From the NCBI GenBank assembly GCA_964496435.1, contig CAZBZP010000010.1:47710-111709 (forward strand): a stretch of DNA of 64,000 bases. Reading direction: 5' to 3'. The notes beneath the pieces are model-generated. The model was not told the DNA's origin, searched no databases, and was given only the letters and a program-made list of their open reading frames with translations. Made by a program: the position numbers and the translations under genes. Positions 53,647-61,710 of this stretch are shown piece by piece. The number at the start of each line of letters is the position of its first letter. The first letter of the stretch is position 1. Source of the DNA: Berkiella sp964496435. Lineage in GTDB: Bacteria > Pseudomonadota > Gammaproteobacteria > Berkiellales > Berkiellaceae.

Positions 53647-55914
53647 ATGACTTTATCACTCAGTAATTTTAAAAATGCGCTTGAAAATGAAAACATCACT
53701 GAAATAATGAACTTTTTAAGGAGTAAATCTTCAATTGGGGCGATTGATGTTTACCATAATAAAAATGGTGATACTGCTTTACATGTTATAGCAAAAAAAG
53801 GCACGCCAGATGATGCTGCATATTTGTTGAATAATAGCATAGGCAGTGGCAAACATGTTCAGAATAAAAAAGGGCAGACACCATTACATATTGCCATTGA
53901 AGCAAAAAATGAATTAATGGTATGTTGCCTTCTTCAACACAACTGCTTAATTACCTTTGCTGATAAAGATGGCAATCTACCAATGCATATTGCCGCTAAA
54001 AATCAATCACCGCAGATTGTGGCGCTATTGCGCAATGAAGCGCTAAAACGTAAGGCAGCATTTGAACGTTCTTATCTTCCCGCCATGCTGTTGTTGCCCC
54101 AATTTGATATCCATAGCAAAAATAAATTGCATCAATCGGCCTTTCGCATTGCAAGACAAAGTAATAATGAAAGCGTGAAATCACTATTAGCAAGTATCGG
54201 TGGTCAAGATCATTTCGAAGATGCCTTGAATTTTCTATATCAAGATGATGAGCAAAAGTTATTAGACCTCATTGATGCCCATCCCTATGTTGTTCATGAC
54301 AGGGATGAAAATGGCAATACCTTACTTCACCATGTTATGTTAGTGCAGAAAGAGAGCGCCCTAAGAATAATTGAAAAATTAGTTCGACATGGTGCTGATA
54401 TTAACGTTGAAAATAATGATAAACAAACAGCGCTTCATTTCTTGGCTCAACTGGGATTTCATTCTAGTGCTACTCCAGAGGCCTCATCTTTGCTAAATGC
54501 CCTATTGCGTTTTGGCGTGAAGGTGAATGCAGCAAATGATCAAGGTTTTACGCCTTTACATTATGCAGCCACTCAAAATACAATTGAAATAGTTGATCTG
54601 TTAATTGCAAAGGGCGCAAATAAAGACTTCGCTGCAAATAATGGGTTAACACCACTTCATGTAGCGGCCTTTTGCAAAAAGATTGAAGTCTTTAAACATT
54701 TAGTAGAAAGACATCATGCGCAGATAAACACCTATGCCTATCCTAGTTCTTATAGTTTCTTTAGTGGCATTTCTCCAGAGGATAAACCTGATATAAGTCC
54801 ATTGTGGATTGCCTTGCATACAGGGAATAAGGAATTACTAGAATATATTGTTAATCTCAAGAAATTACGAAATGAAATCAAGGATTTAAGAAAGCTAAGA
54901 TCTGTTAAAGGGGATACTTTATTTCATTATTTTGCGGCTCAAGATCTGCTTGAAGTTTGCAGCGCCTTAAGCGCCCTTCGCCTTAATCCCTTTATTCAAA
55001 ATAATGCAGGCCTTACAGCGCTGCACGTAGCTGCCATGATGGGCCATGAAAATCTTGTTAAACAGATTGTTGAGCGATTCGGTCAAGGATTTAGCGTTGA
55101 TTTAGAAATTAGAACCAAAGACGGAAAAACAGCATGGCGACTAGCGCATGAAAGTAACCATGCTGCTATTTGCACTTACCTTGAATCCAAAGGTGCCTTG
55201 CAAGCCGCAGTGAGTGTGCCTGCTAAAAGTTTAAGTGAGCGTTTTCAGGATCAAAGGAAATTTGGTGCTGAGCTGGAAAACACTTGGTCATATACAGTTG
55301 GTAATGCACTTTGTTTGGCAGCTCCAGTTGTTATGGCTGCGCCCTTGGGCACTATAGCAGTGGGCGCAGCGATAGGAACGCAGATGCTCACCTATTATGT
55401 TCCACCAAAATTGTTGCATTATGGCAGCCAAGCACATTACTGGCTTAGGCCCATGCTACATAATTATACACATTGGAGTGTTGAATCAGCCTTTGACAAA
55501 ATTTCTTATGTTCCGCGTTTAGGTTTAGAGTTTCATCCTTATATCACTGATCCCTTAAGAAAAGCTTGCGGTACGATTGCGAGTTATGGCTTGGCAAATG
55601 CTACTGCGCTTTGTACGGATAATAAAGAAATTCAGGGGTTAGCTTACCTTGCAGGAAGAGAAATGGGTTATATGGGCATAGATGCTGCTAGACATCATCA
55701 TCTAATGCAAACAAACTCAACGCTTCAAGAACAACTCTATGAGCAACAAACGCTTCAAGGCATCAACATTTCTACTAGTTTGTGGGGAAGAGAAAAAGCA
55801 GAGAAATTGGTTAATTTCCTTAATAGTGTTATTGATACCCGAAATGTAATGTATCAAGTCATAGGACCTGCAGCGCATAGCATTGGCTTGGCGACACTAG
55901 ACCAATACATGTGA
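53647..55914 (+). CDS. Ankyrin-repeat N-terminal part of a split giant protein (755 aa)
   Basis: About ten ankyrin repeats in two blocks (about 35-130 and 215-370, with another at about 450-500): TALHVIAKKGTPDDAAYLL, TPLHYAATQNTIEIVDLLI, TPLHVAAFCKKIEVFKHLV and others. After the repeats is a hydrophobic stretch (about 550-580, LAAPVVMAAPLGTIAVGAAIG) and a helical region. It ends ATLDQYM at a TGA (55912-55914). The same frame continues for 21 sense codons to the next open frame, so this looks like the first part of a single protein. GGAG lies upstream of the ATG. Ankyrin repeats suggest host-protein binding. Confidence 0.8.
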   Translation: MTLSLSNFKNALENENITEIMNFLRSKSSIGAIDVYHNKNGDTALHVIAKKGTPDDAAYLLNNSIGSGKHVQNKKGQTPLHIAIEAKNELMVCCLLQHNCLITFADKDGNLPMHIAAKNQSPQIVALLRNEALKRKAAFERSYLPAMLLLPQFDIHSKNKLHQSAFRIARQSNNESVKSLLASIGGQDHFEDALNFLYQDDEQKLLDLIDAHPYVVHDRDENGNTLLHHVMLVQKESALRIIEKLVRHGADINVENNDKQTALHFLAQLGFHSSATPEASSLLNALLRFGVKVNAANDQGFTPLHYAATQNTIEIVDLLIAKGANKDFAANNGLTPLHVAAFCKKIEVFKHLVERHHAQINTYAYPSSYSFFSGISPEDKPDISPLWIALHTGNKELLEYIVNLKKLRNEIKDLRKLRSVKGDTLFHYFAAQDLLEVCSALSALRLNPFIQNNAGLTALHVAAMMGHENLVKQIVERFGQGFSVDLEIRTKDGKTAWRLAHESNHAAICTYLESKGALQAAVSVPAKSLSERFQDQRKFGAELENTWSYTVGNALCLAAPVVMAAPLGTIAVGAAIGTQMLTYYVPPKLLHYGSQAHYWLRPMLHNYTHWSVESAFDKISYVPRLGLEFHPYITDPLRKACGTIASYGLANATALCTDNKEIQGLAYLAGREMGYMGIDAARHHHLMQTNSTLQEQLYEQQTLQGINISTSLWGREKAEKLVNFLNSVIDTRNVMYQVIGPAAHSIGLATLDQYM

Positions 55915-55977
55915 GAGGCTTATAAAAACATTAAGCATGCCTTAGTTAATGGTATTGAAACTGTCGCTGCATCGCCT

Positions 55978-58900
55978 ATGATGCCAGCTCAAATCCGTAA
56001 CCTTCAGCTTAGCAAAATCATTGCTGAAGTTACTGCTATGAAAGAACAGTTCTATCGCTATGTTGAAGATGGCATTTATAATAACTACCCGGACTGCGAA
56101 TATAAAACCTATGCAATTGCTTATTTGCATAAGGCCCGCGCTGCTTTACAAGAACAAGATGCACTAGAAGCACTTAATGCAAAAGAGAAGGCACAAAAGA
56201 TCTTTGATGAAGCGAAAAAAGCGCTCGAAAGTGTGGAGCAAGTTGAAGGACAAGTTTCTGCAGAACAGCTACATTTTACAAATGCAGAAATAGCGCTTCA
56301 ACAGGCCAGTTTACAAGCTGAGCAAGCTAAAACCTTAGCTGAAGCTTCCGCTTTGAAATTTCAAGAATCCTGGGCGGCAACACCTAAGGGCACTTTAGAA
56401 AACAATTTGATGGCAGCCCAATCAGCCCAACAAAATGCACAAGCAAATGAAGAGGCGGCAAAACTTAAGTTAGATCATTTCAGGAGTACGACGCCTCATA
56501 GTGAGCAACTCGCAGACTTAGAAGAAAAATACAAAACAGCGCAAGATGAACATAATAAGTGCAAACTGGACGTGAGTGAAAAAAACTTAGCGCTCCAGAA
56601 TACCTTGACCGATTTTGAGAAGGATTATTATGCAAAACTTGAGCAAGAACGTGTTGTTGCTTTTGAACAAAATCTCAGCGAGTTTAAAGAAAACACAAGT
56701 AAATTATTGAATGCATCTACGGCTTATGAGGAATTCAACGAAGCAGTATTTAACAATCAACTGACTGTTTACCAACTTGAGCAACGGATAGAATTACTTG
56801 AAGAAAAGCTTGCGCCAGTATTGAGAATTTTGGAATCACTGGCGCATCCGGGGCCGTTTTTTGCGAACCAAGTAGTTACTCGCGCATTACGAAGTAGTAA
56901 TGATTCATTTGGCGTTGCCAACTTTATTATTGATGAGATTGTAGCGACTGGCGTTATCTCTAAAGCTGATGCTAATGCGAGAATGTTAGGGACTTTTAGC
57001 ACCAGCCACAACTCTAGTAGCCGTTTTAATACCCTTGTGAAGGATGTTTCGGATCATTGGAATAAATTGCAAGATGATTATAAAACAAATTATCTTATGC
57101 TTCAAAATACGCTTAGATCTGAATTAAAAGAAGGTAAGTCAAACCTTGCTAAAGTGCAACAAACGCTTACAGGGTTTGAGCAGCAATTATCAGCTACACG
57201 AGAATCTATAAAGGCACTTTTATCTCCTGAGCAATACAGTGACTTTTCAAAATCTGAAGCCATTACGCAACAACAATTCAGTGAGCAATTTTGGCAAGCA
57301 AATCATTCACCAGAAGGTGTTAAAAATACCTTAGTATTGGTAGGTCAGCTTGGTTATGCGCATCATTTGGCGCATGACATGAGCTTGCAATATAGCCCTA
57401 ATTTTGAAGATAAAAATACCAGCGAGACAATATCAAAGATGTTGGTTGAGTATAAATATCACTTTTTACCTCCCCCTGGCAGAGTTGAAAAAGCGACAGA
57501 GATTGCTGATCTTGCAGCACAGCTAGCAAGAGGTGGTGTCACTTTAAGAAAAATTACAAATGCAAGGGATAGGATTGATACCGCAATCGCAACAAGTTTA
57601 TTGGAAAATAGCAATAACATAGCTGCTTCAACGCTTTCAGAGAACATTACTACGGCTTTACAGCGCGGCTTAGGTATAGGGGGAACAGCAAGTGCTACAC
57701 CGCTCATGCTAGGTGAAGATTCTTTAGAAACCTCCCTTACAGCTGCGCTGGAGGTAGGCAATCAAAGAGATGCTCAAAATGCTATTCAAAGCATCTTGCA
57801 AACTTATTCTAAAGACATATCAACCAACCAGATTGGTGAATGGCAAAATCAGCCTTTAGCTGCACGTTCTTTTCCTGATTACACAGGTAAGAATGAAAAG
57901 CATGGTTTTACAAGGTTTTGGCACAAACCTATAGAAAGAACGCTAGAAATTTTTGATGAAATACAGAAGCATCGTGATCCTGGGGCATCGAAGGATTTTT
58001 TGAGGGGAGACTCCAATGGTATTTATGGAGGGCTCCCAGGTGGCTATATGCATCCCTTATATCAATTCAATAAACCTACTCAAGTTCTGTTTGAAATTCC
58101 AAAACCGCCAGCAAGAACTGTACCTGTTATAAACATGGATGTAAGTCCTAAGAACTTATCTTCTGAACCATTACCTTCGGTATTAAGTTCAAAGCCATGG
58201 GAGGCACAACCTTTAACACCGGCAGTGGTTTTGCCAGGGCAATTTAGTGTTGTGCCATTGCATACAACGACCGCTTCTCGTGCCCCTGAGCCTGTATTAC
58301 CTCTGAGCACTTATCTGCCATCATTGGCGACGCCTTCGGCGCCAATGTATACGCCATTAAGGGTGGTTTCTTCGCCACAGTCAGTTAATTCGGCTGCAGT
58401 TCAAAGTGATACAACTTTAGCTGAAGTAACCCAAGCTTTGAGAAAGACGCGTTCTGGGGCTGTTTATGGCAGAGTGGCAGCAGTACTAAACAACAAGCCT
58501 GAATTTGATTTGCTTGCAACGGCGCAGGCAACACAGTTGCCCAAGGAGCCAGAAAGTGTACTATCTAAGGTTGCTGAAGATTTAGTAGATAGCGTTATTG
58601 GCAAAGCAGAAGCACATCCATTAGCATTACCAATTCTCTCAGCCGCTGAAGGGGGCGTGCTTGGAGCGAGGGGAGGCAGGGATGCTGATAATGATGAGGT
58701 TCCCTGGTTAGCAGAATATAGAGGTTGGGGCGAACCAAAGGAGCAGAGTACCTCATTACCAGCACATGTTGAGGATTTAGCTAAGTATTTTGGCCATAAA
58801 CCTGAAGAACAAAGGCTAATGGATATAGAGGGTGGTATGGCGCCCCACCCAGATAGGCAACGGCAAAGTACAGAAACAACGCTTCGTCAGCCAGGTATTG

Positions 58901-59445
58901 ATCATGCACCCTATACCACGCCGGCTAACTTGAAGACTTTGCCGTTGTTTATGTATTCGATGCTAAAGGATGGCATTGCTGAGAATAGAGTAGATAGAAT
59001 AGTAAGAGAGACTGATCGCGCCAAACTTGATTTCACAGAAAAGCTAACCTCTGATAGTTTGAATAAATTAGCTCAACCTGTTGATCAAGATTTGATTAAG
59101 AAACTTGAGCAAAAAGGGTGGACGGTTGTTGTGGTTGAAAATGGTTCGGATGAGCGCAGATATCTAGATAGAATTGGCTCGGATGCTTCAATAAATTCTG
59201 CAGTACCAAAACATATAATAATAAAACCAGAAGCAACTAAATCAGCCTTGTTAGAAGAGTTTTTACATGGCACTCAAAACCAGCTTGGGTTAGTAAATAA
59301 ATACGGAGACCATCAAGCTTTAGAAGTTCATGTCAAAGATTTTATGTTGCGTCATGTTCAGCTATTAGGCTTAAATAACACGCATGATATAAGATTGTTG
59401 GAACAGTTAAAATTAGAAGAAATTTCAAGATTGAGACCAAGGTGA
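55978..59445 (+). CDS. C-terminal part of split giant: coiled coil plus metallopeptidase-toxin-like domain (1155 aa)
   Basis: In frame with the ankyrin part across a single TGA and 21 codons; no ribosome site precedes its first ATG. Residues about 60-420 are coiled coil (Ala/Glu/Gln-rich). A Pro/Ser/Thr-rich linker follows (about 695-830). The last about 170 residues look like a polymorphic-toxin metallopeptidase of the zincin MPTase4 type: LLEEFLHGTQNQLG with Glu1093-Glu1094-x-x-His1097-x-x-Gln1100, and ALEVHVKDFML with Glu1116 as a possible third ligand. A small gene coupled to its stop is a likely immunity gene. The exact toxin family is inference from motif shape. Confidence 0.7.
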   Translation: MMPAQIRNLQLSKIIAEVTAMKEQFYRYVEDGIYNNYPDCEYKTYAIAYLHKARAALQEQDALEALNAKEKAQKIFDEAKKALESVEQVEGQVSAEQLHFTNAEIALQQASLQAEQAKTLAEASALKFQESWAATPKGTLENNLMAAQSAQQNAQANEEAAKLKLDHFRSTTPHSEQLADLEEKYKTAQDEHNKCKLDVSEKNLALQNTLTDFEKDYYAKLEQERVVAFEQNLSEFKENTSKLLNASTAYEEFNEAVFNNQLTVYQLEQRIELLEEKLAPVLRILESLAHPGPFFANQVVTRALRSSNDSFGVANFIIDEIVATGVISKADANARMLGTFSTSHNSSSRFNTLVKDVSDHWNKLQDDYKTNYLMLQNTLRSELKEGKSNLAKVQQTLTGFEQQLSATRESIKALLSPEQYSDFSKSEAITQQQFSEQFWQANHSPEGVKNTLVLVGQLGYAHHLAHDMSLQYSPNFEDKNTSETISKMLVEYKYHFLPPPGRVEKATEIADLAAQLARGGVTLRKITNARDRIDTAIATSLLENSNNIAASTLSENITTALQRGLGIGGTASATPLMLGEDSLETSLTAALEVGNQRDAQNAIQSILQTYSKDISTNQIGEWQNQPLAARSFPDYTGKNEKHGFTRFWHKPIERTLEIFDEIQKHRDPGASKDFLRGDSNGIYGGLPGGYMHPLYQFNKPTQVLFEIPKPPARTVPVINMDVSPKNLSSEPLPSVLSSKPWEAQPLTPAVVLPGQFSVVPLHTTTASRAPEPVLPLSTYLPSLATPSAPMYTPLRVVSSPQSVNSAAVQSDTTLAEVTQALRKTRSGAVYGRVAAVLNNKPEFDLLATAQATQLPKEPESVLSKVAEDLVDSVIGKAEAHPLALPILSAAEGGVLGARGGRDADNDEVPWLAEYRGWGEPKEQSTSLPAHVEDLAKYFGHKPEEQRLMDIEGGMAPHPDRQRQSTETTLRQPGIDHAPYTTPANLKTLPLFMYSMLKDGIAENRVDRIVRETDRAKLDFTEKLTSDSLNKLAQPVDQDLIKKLEQKGWTVVVVENGSDERRYLDRIGSDASINSAVPKHIIIKPEATKSALLEEFLHGTQNQLGLVNKYGDHQALEVHVKDFMLRHVQLLGLNNTHDIRLLEQLKLEEISRLRPR

Positions 59446-59453
59446 GAGTATTT

Positions 59454-59756
59454 ATGAAAAACAAATTTACATTAACAGTAACGGATATTTACAAATTTAA
59501 AAATGGACATACTTGCCTTGTTGGCACAGCAGAGCCAAAAAACCATAAGCTTATTATGCCAGGATATGTAGGGAAAATTATTCTGGATAGTTCTGAAGAA
59601 AGAGAATTAAATATTTTGGGGCAAGATATATTTGCTAGAAATCCTAATGTGCCACGTGTTGAAGTTACTGCTATTAGAACAACTGATAATATAGATGACA
59701 TTATTCAACATCTCGGCAAAAAATCTATCGTTGTTATAGGTTATCTTCCGGATTAA
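59454..59756 (+). CDS. Putative immunity protein for the metallopeptidase toxin (100 aa)
   Basis: ATG at 59454; its ribosome site (GGTGAG) overlaps the toxin stop codon, so translation is coupled. 100 residues, mostly beta: FTLTVTDIYKFKNGHTCLVG, then PGYVGKIIL, RVEVTAIRTTDNID and a last strand SIVVIGY. This resembles small EF-Tu domain-2-like barrels. Position right after a toxin-like C terminus is the main support for an immunity role; direct family recognition is weak. A GTG at 59442 is an alternative start. Confidence 0.55.
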   Translation: MKNKFTLTVTDIYKFKNGHTCLVGTAEPKNHKLIMPGYVGKIILDSSEERELNILGQDIFARNPNVPRVEVTAIRTTDNIDDIIQHLGKKSIVVIGYLPD

Positions 59757-59844
59757 TTTAATTTTCGTCAATCTCAAATGTGGCATGTTTATTTCATGCC
59801 CATTAGAGAATTGAAGTATAGTATTTATAAGAAACTATGTTAGT

Positions 59845-60209
59845 GTCATCCCGAATGTAACGAGGGATCTCTCTTTTTAAATTATTATTATGACTAATGA
59901 ATATTATGTTTACATTCTCAGCAACCAATCCATGAATGTGCTTTATACAGGCGTGACTAATGATTTAAAAAGGCGGATACATGAGCATAAAAATAAGCTA
60001 ATTGATGGTTTTACAAAGAAATACAATGTAAATCGGCTTGTCCATTATGAAGTATATTCAGAAATTATTGAGGCCCTTGGCAGGGAAAAGCAGATTAAAG
60101 GGTGGGCGAGAAATAAGAAAAATGACTTGATTAAAATAGGGAATCCAAATTGGAAGGATTTATATCCTGATATTTTATAAGAGAGATCCCTCGTTACTCT
60201 CGGGATGAC
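59845..60209. mobile_element. 365-bp GIY-YIG element bounded by inverted repeats (putative autonomous copy)
   Basis: The left end GTCATCCCG...GAGGGATCTCTCTT (59845-59875) is the inverse of the right end AAGAGAGATCCCTCG...CGGGATGAC (60179-60209). A GIY-YIG gene fills the space between. The same ends bound the 116-bp units that follow, whose interior retains pieces of this gene. The upstream flank TAAGAAACTATGTTAGT recurs before unit 4 and the downstream 51-base flank recurs after each unit. Confidence 0.75.
59890..60180 (+). CDS. GIY-YIG nuclease (96 aa) inside inverted repeats
   Basis: Single-domain GIY-YIG endonuclease of the small UPF0213-like type. Core motifs: YYVYIL (GIY position), LYTGVTNDLKRRIHEHK (YIG position and the conserved Arg), and the catalytic-Glu segment in IIEALGREKQIKGW. 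No strong ribosome site precedes the ATG; only bases of the left repeat are available. The stop codon lies inside the right inverted repeat. The protein may cut its own repeat ends or hairpins, as RAYT transposases do for REP sequences; that is inference. Confidence 0.9.
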   Translation: MTNEYYVYILSNQSMNVLYTGVTNDLKRRIHEHKNKLIDGFTKKYNVNRLVHYEVYSEIIEALGREKQIKGWARNKKNDLIKIGNPNWKDLYPDIL

Positions 60210-60260
60210 AGAAAGCGGTAATAGCTGCTAGCGAATGGTATTATCGGATTTATAATAAGT

Positions 60261-60886
60261 GTCATCCCGAGTGCAACGAGGGATCTCTCTGAAAAGAGCT
60301 TGGGCGTAACCAATGATTTAAAAGCTGCATATTAAGATATTGTGTAAGAGAGATCCCTCGCTACACTCGGGATGACAGAAAACGGAAATAGCTGCTAGCG
60401 AATGGCATTATCGGATTTATAAAAAGTGTCATCCCGAGTGTAACGAGGGATCTCTCTGAAAAGTGCTTGGGCGTAACCAATGATTTAAAAGCTGCATATT
60501 AAGATATTGTGTAAGAGAGATCCCTCGCTACACTCGGGATGACAGAAAACGGAAATAGCTGCTAGCGAATGGCATTATCGGATTTATAATAAGTGTCATC
60601 CCGAGTGTAGCGAGGGATCTCTCTGGAAAGTGTTTGGGTGTAGCAAATGATTTAAAAGCTACATATTAAGATATTGTATAAGAGAGATCCCTCGTTACGC
60701 TCGGGATGACAGAAAACGGTAATAGCTGCTAGCGAATGGTATTATCGGATTTTTAAGAAACTATTTTAGTGTCATCCCGAGTGTAACGAGGGATCTCTCT
60801 TGAAAGAGCTTGGCCCTCGCAAATGATTTAAAAGCTGCATATTAAGATATTGTATAAGAGAGATCCCTCGTTGCACTCGGGATGAC
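60261..60886. repeat. Tandem array of four 116-bp miniature GIY-YIG elements
   Basis: Units at 60261-60376, 60428-60543, 60595-60710 and 60771-60886, period 167 (one 176). Each has GTCATCCCGAGTG...GGATCTCTCT on the left and its inverse on the right. The roughly 60-base middle contains GGCGTAACCAATGATTTAAA, which in frame encodes GVTNDLK as in the nuclease gene, and ends in GATATTGTGTAAGAGAG, matching the gene's last codons. The spacers (about 51 bases with TAGCTGCTAGCGAATGG) are also conserved, so the array grew by tandem duplication. Confidence 0.85.
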
Positions 60887-61004
60887 AGAAAACCCTAATT
60901 AAAATTCAATGAATTGCATTTAAAATTGTGGCTGCCAGCATGTCTTCATCATTCAGTATTTAAAGAGTGTATTGTCTGAAATGGTGGGCTTTTTGAATCG
61001 AACA

Positions 61005-61051
61005 ATCAGACAGCTCAATCTGGCTTAGAATGCCAGAGAGAACTGTCTGAT
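61005..61051 (-). terminator. Nested hairpin downstream of the 146-aa coiled-coil gene
   Basis: ATCAGACAG pairs with CTGTCTGAT outside a CTGGC/GCCAG stem. It follows the minus-strand gene ending at 61062 by ten bases. No T run, so it is a probable 3-prime end structure rather than a textbook terminator. Confidence 0.5.
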
Positions 61052-61061
61052 AAGTGTGCAA

Positions 61062-61502
61062 CTAGTATGTGAATGTGGATTTTTTTGAATTGGTGTTTGA
61101 TGAAGAAGCATTTTGTACAATTTCTTGCACCTTGTCTGCCATTGATGAAGCGTATTGAGTAATTACTGCTTTTTGTTGTAACTCAAGAGCAGCTAGCCTT
61201 GTATCAATTTTATCTACTTGTTCTTGATGCTGTCTTGCGCTTTCTAAATGCGCTGCAGCTCTGGCAGAGGATTCTTCTATTTTTCTCTTACATTCAATAA
61301 CAAAAGCAGTAGCATCTTTTTTATATGCCATGAAAAGGGGCAGTTCAACTTTTCTTTCTAGTTTAACAGCTTGTATTTTGAATTCTGCAATATCTTCCGT
61401 GCTGCCAACAGATAATTTGAAAAGCCCACGGAATTTAAGTAATTGTTCATCAGTAAATCTGTTATCTTCATATGAACTACGTGTAATACCACTTAACGAC
61501 AT
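61062..61502 (-). CDS. Coiled-coil protein, paralogous to the 61711 gene (146 aa)
   Basis: No named family. The C-terminal half is a coiled coil (about 75-130) whose HQEQVDKIDTRLAALELQQK segment and ADKVQEIV end align with HRNKIEEIDSKIKELSVKHD and TDKISNIL in the next gene, so the two share a module. The N-terminal FTDEQLLKFRGLFKLS part is not recognised. GGAGG-like CTGGAGG lies about seven bases before the ATG. Ser/Asn/Lys-rich tail. Possible effector or structural partner of its neighbour. Confidence 0.55.
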   Translation of the reverse strand: MSLSGITRSSYEDNRFTDEQLLKFRGLFKLSVGSTEDIAEFKIQAVKLERKVELPLFMAYKKDATAFVIECKRKIEESSARAAAHLESARQHQEQVDKIDTRLAALELQQKAVITQYASSMADKVQEIVQNASSSNTNSKKSTFTY

Positions 61503-61710
61503 AATAGACCTCCAGCCTAGTTAGAAAACTTGATTAAAGAAAAGCACAAGTTTTGAATTTTACTTGAAAGTTAGAACATGTCAAAACAAAAGTCTATAGA
61601 AAGGTAGTTAGAAAAGCTGAGCTGAAACGGTGCTTATACAACTTAAATTTGCTTCAATAAACTGAATTTATCTAGTAATTTTGGATTGCTGGGTGATATT
61701 AAATGTAAAA

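Noticed and set aside
55912..55914. In-frame TGA as selenocysteine
   Set aside because: No SECIS-like hairpin was seen just downstream, the flanking protein is not a redox family, and no selenocysteine machinery is in view. Nonsense mutation, error or readthrough is simpler.
60261..60886. Regular repeats resembling a CRISPR array
   Set aside because: Units are 116 bp with long inverted ends and the spacers are nearly identical to one another; a CRISPR has short repeats and unique spacers. No cas genes are near.
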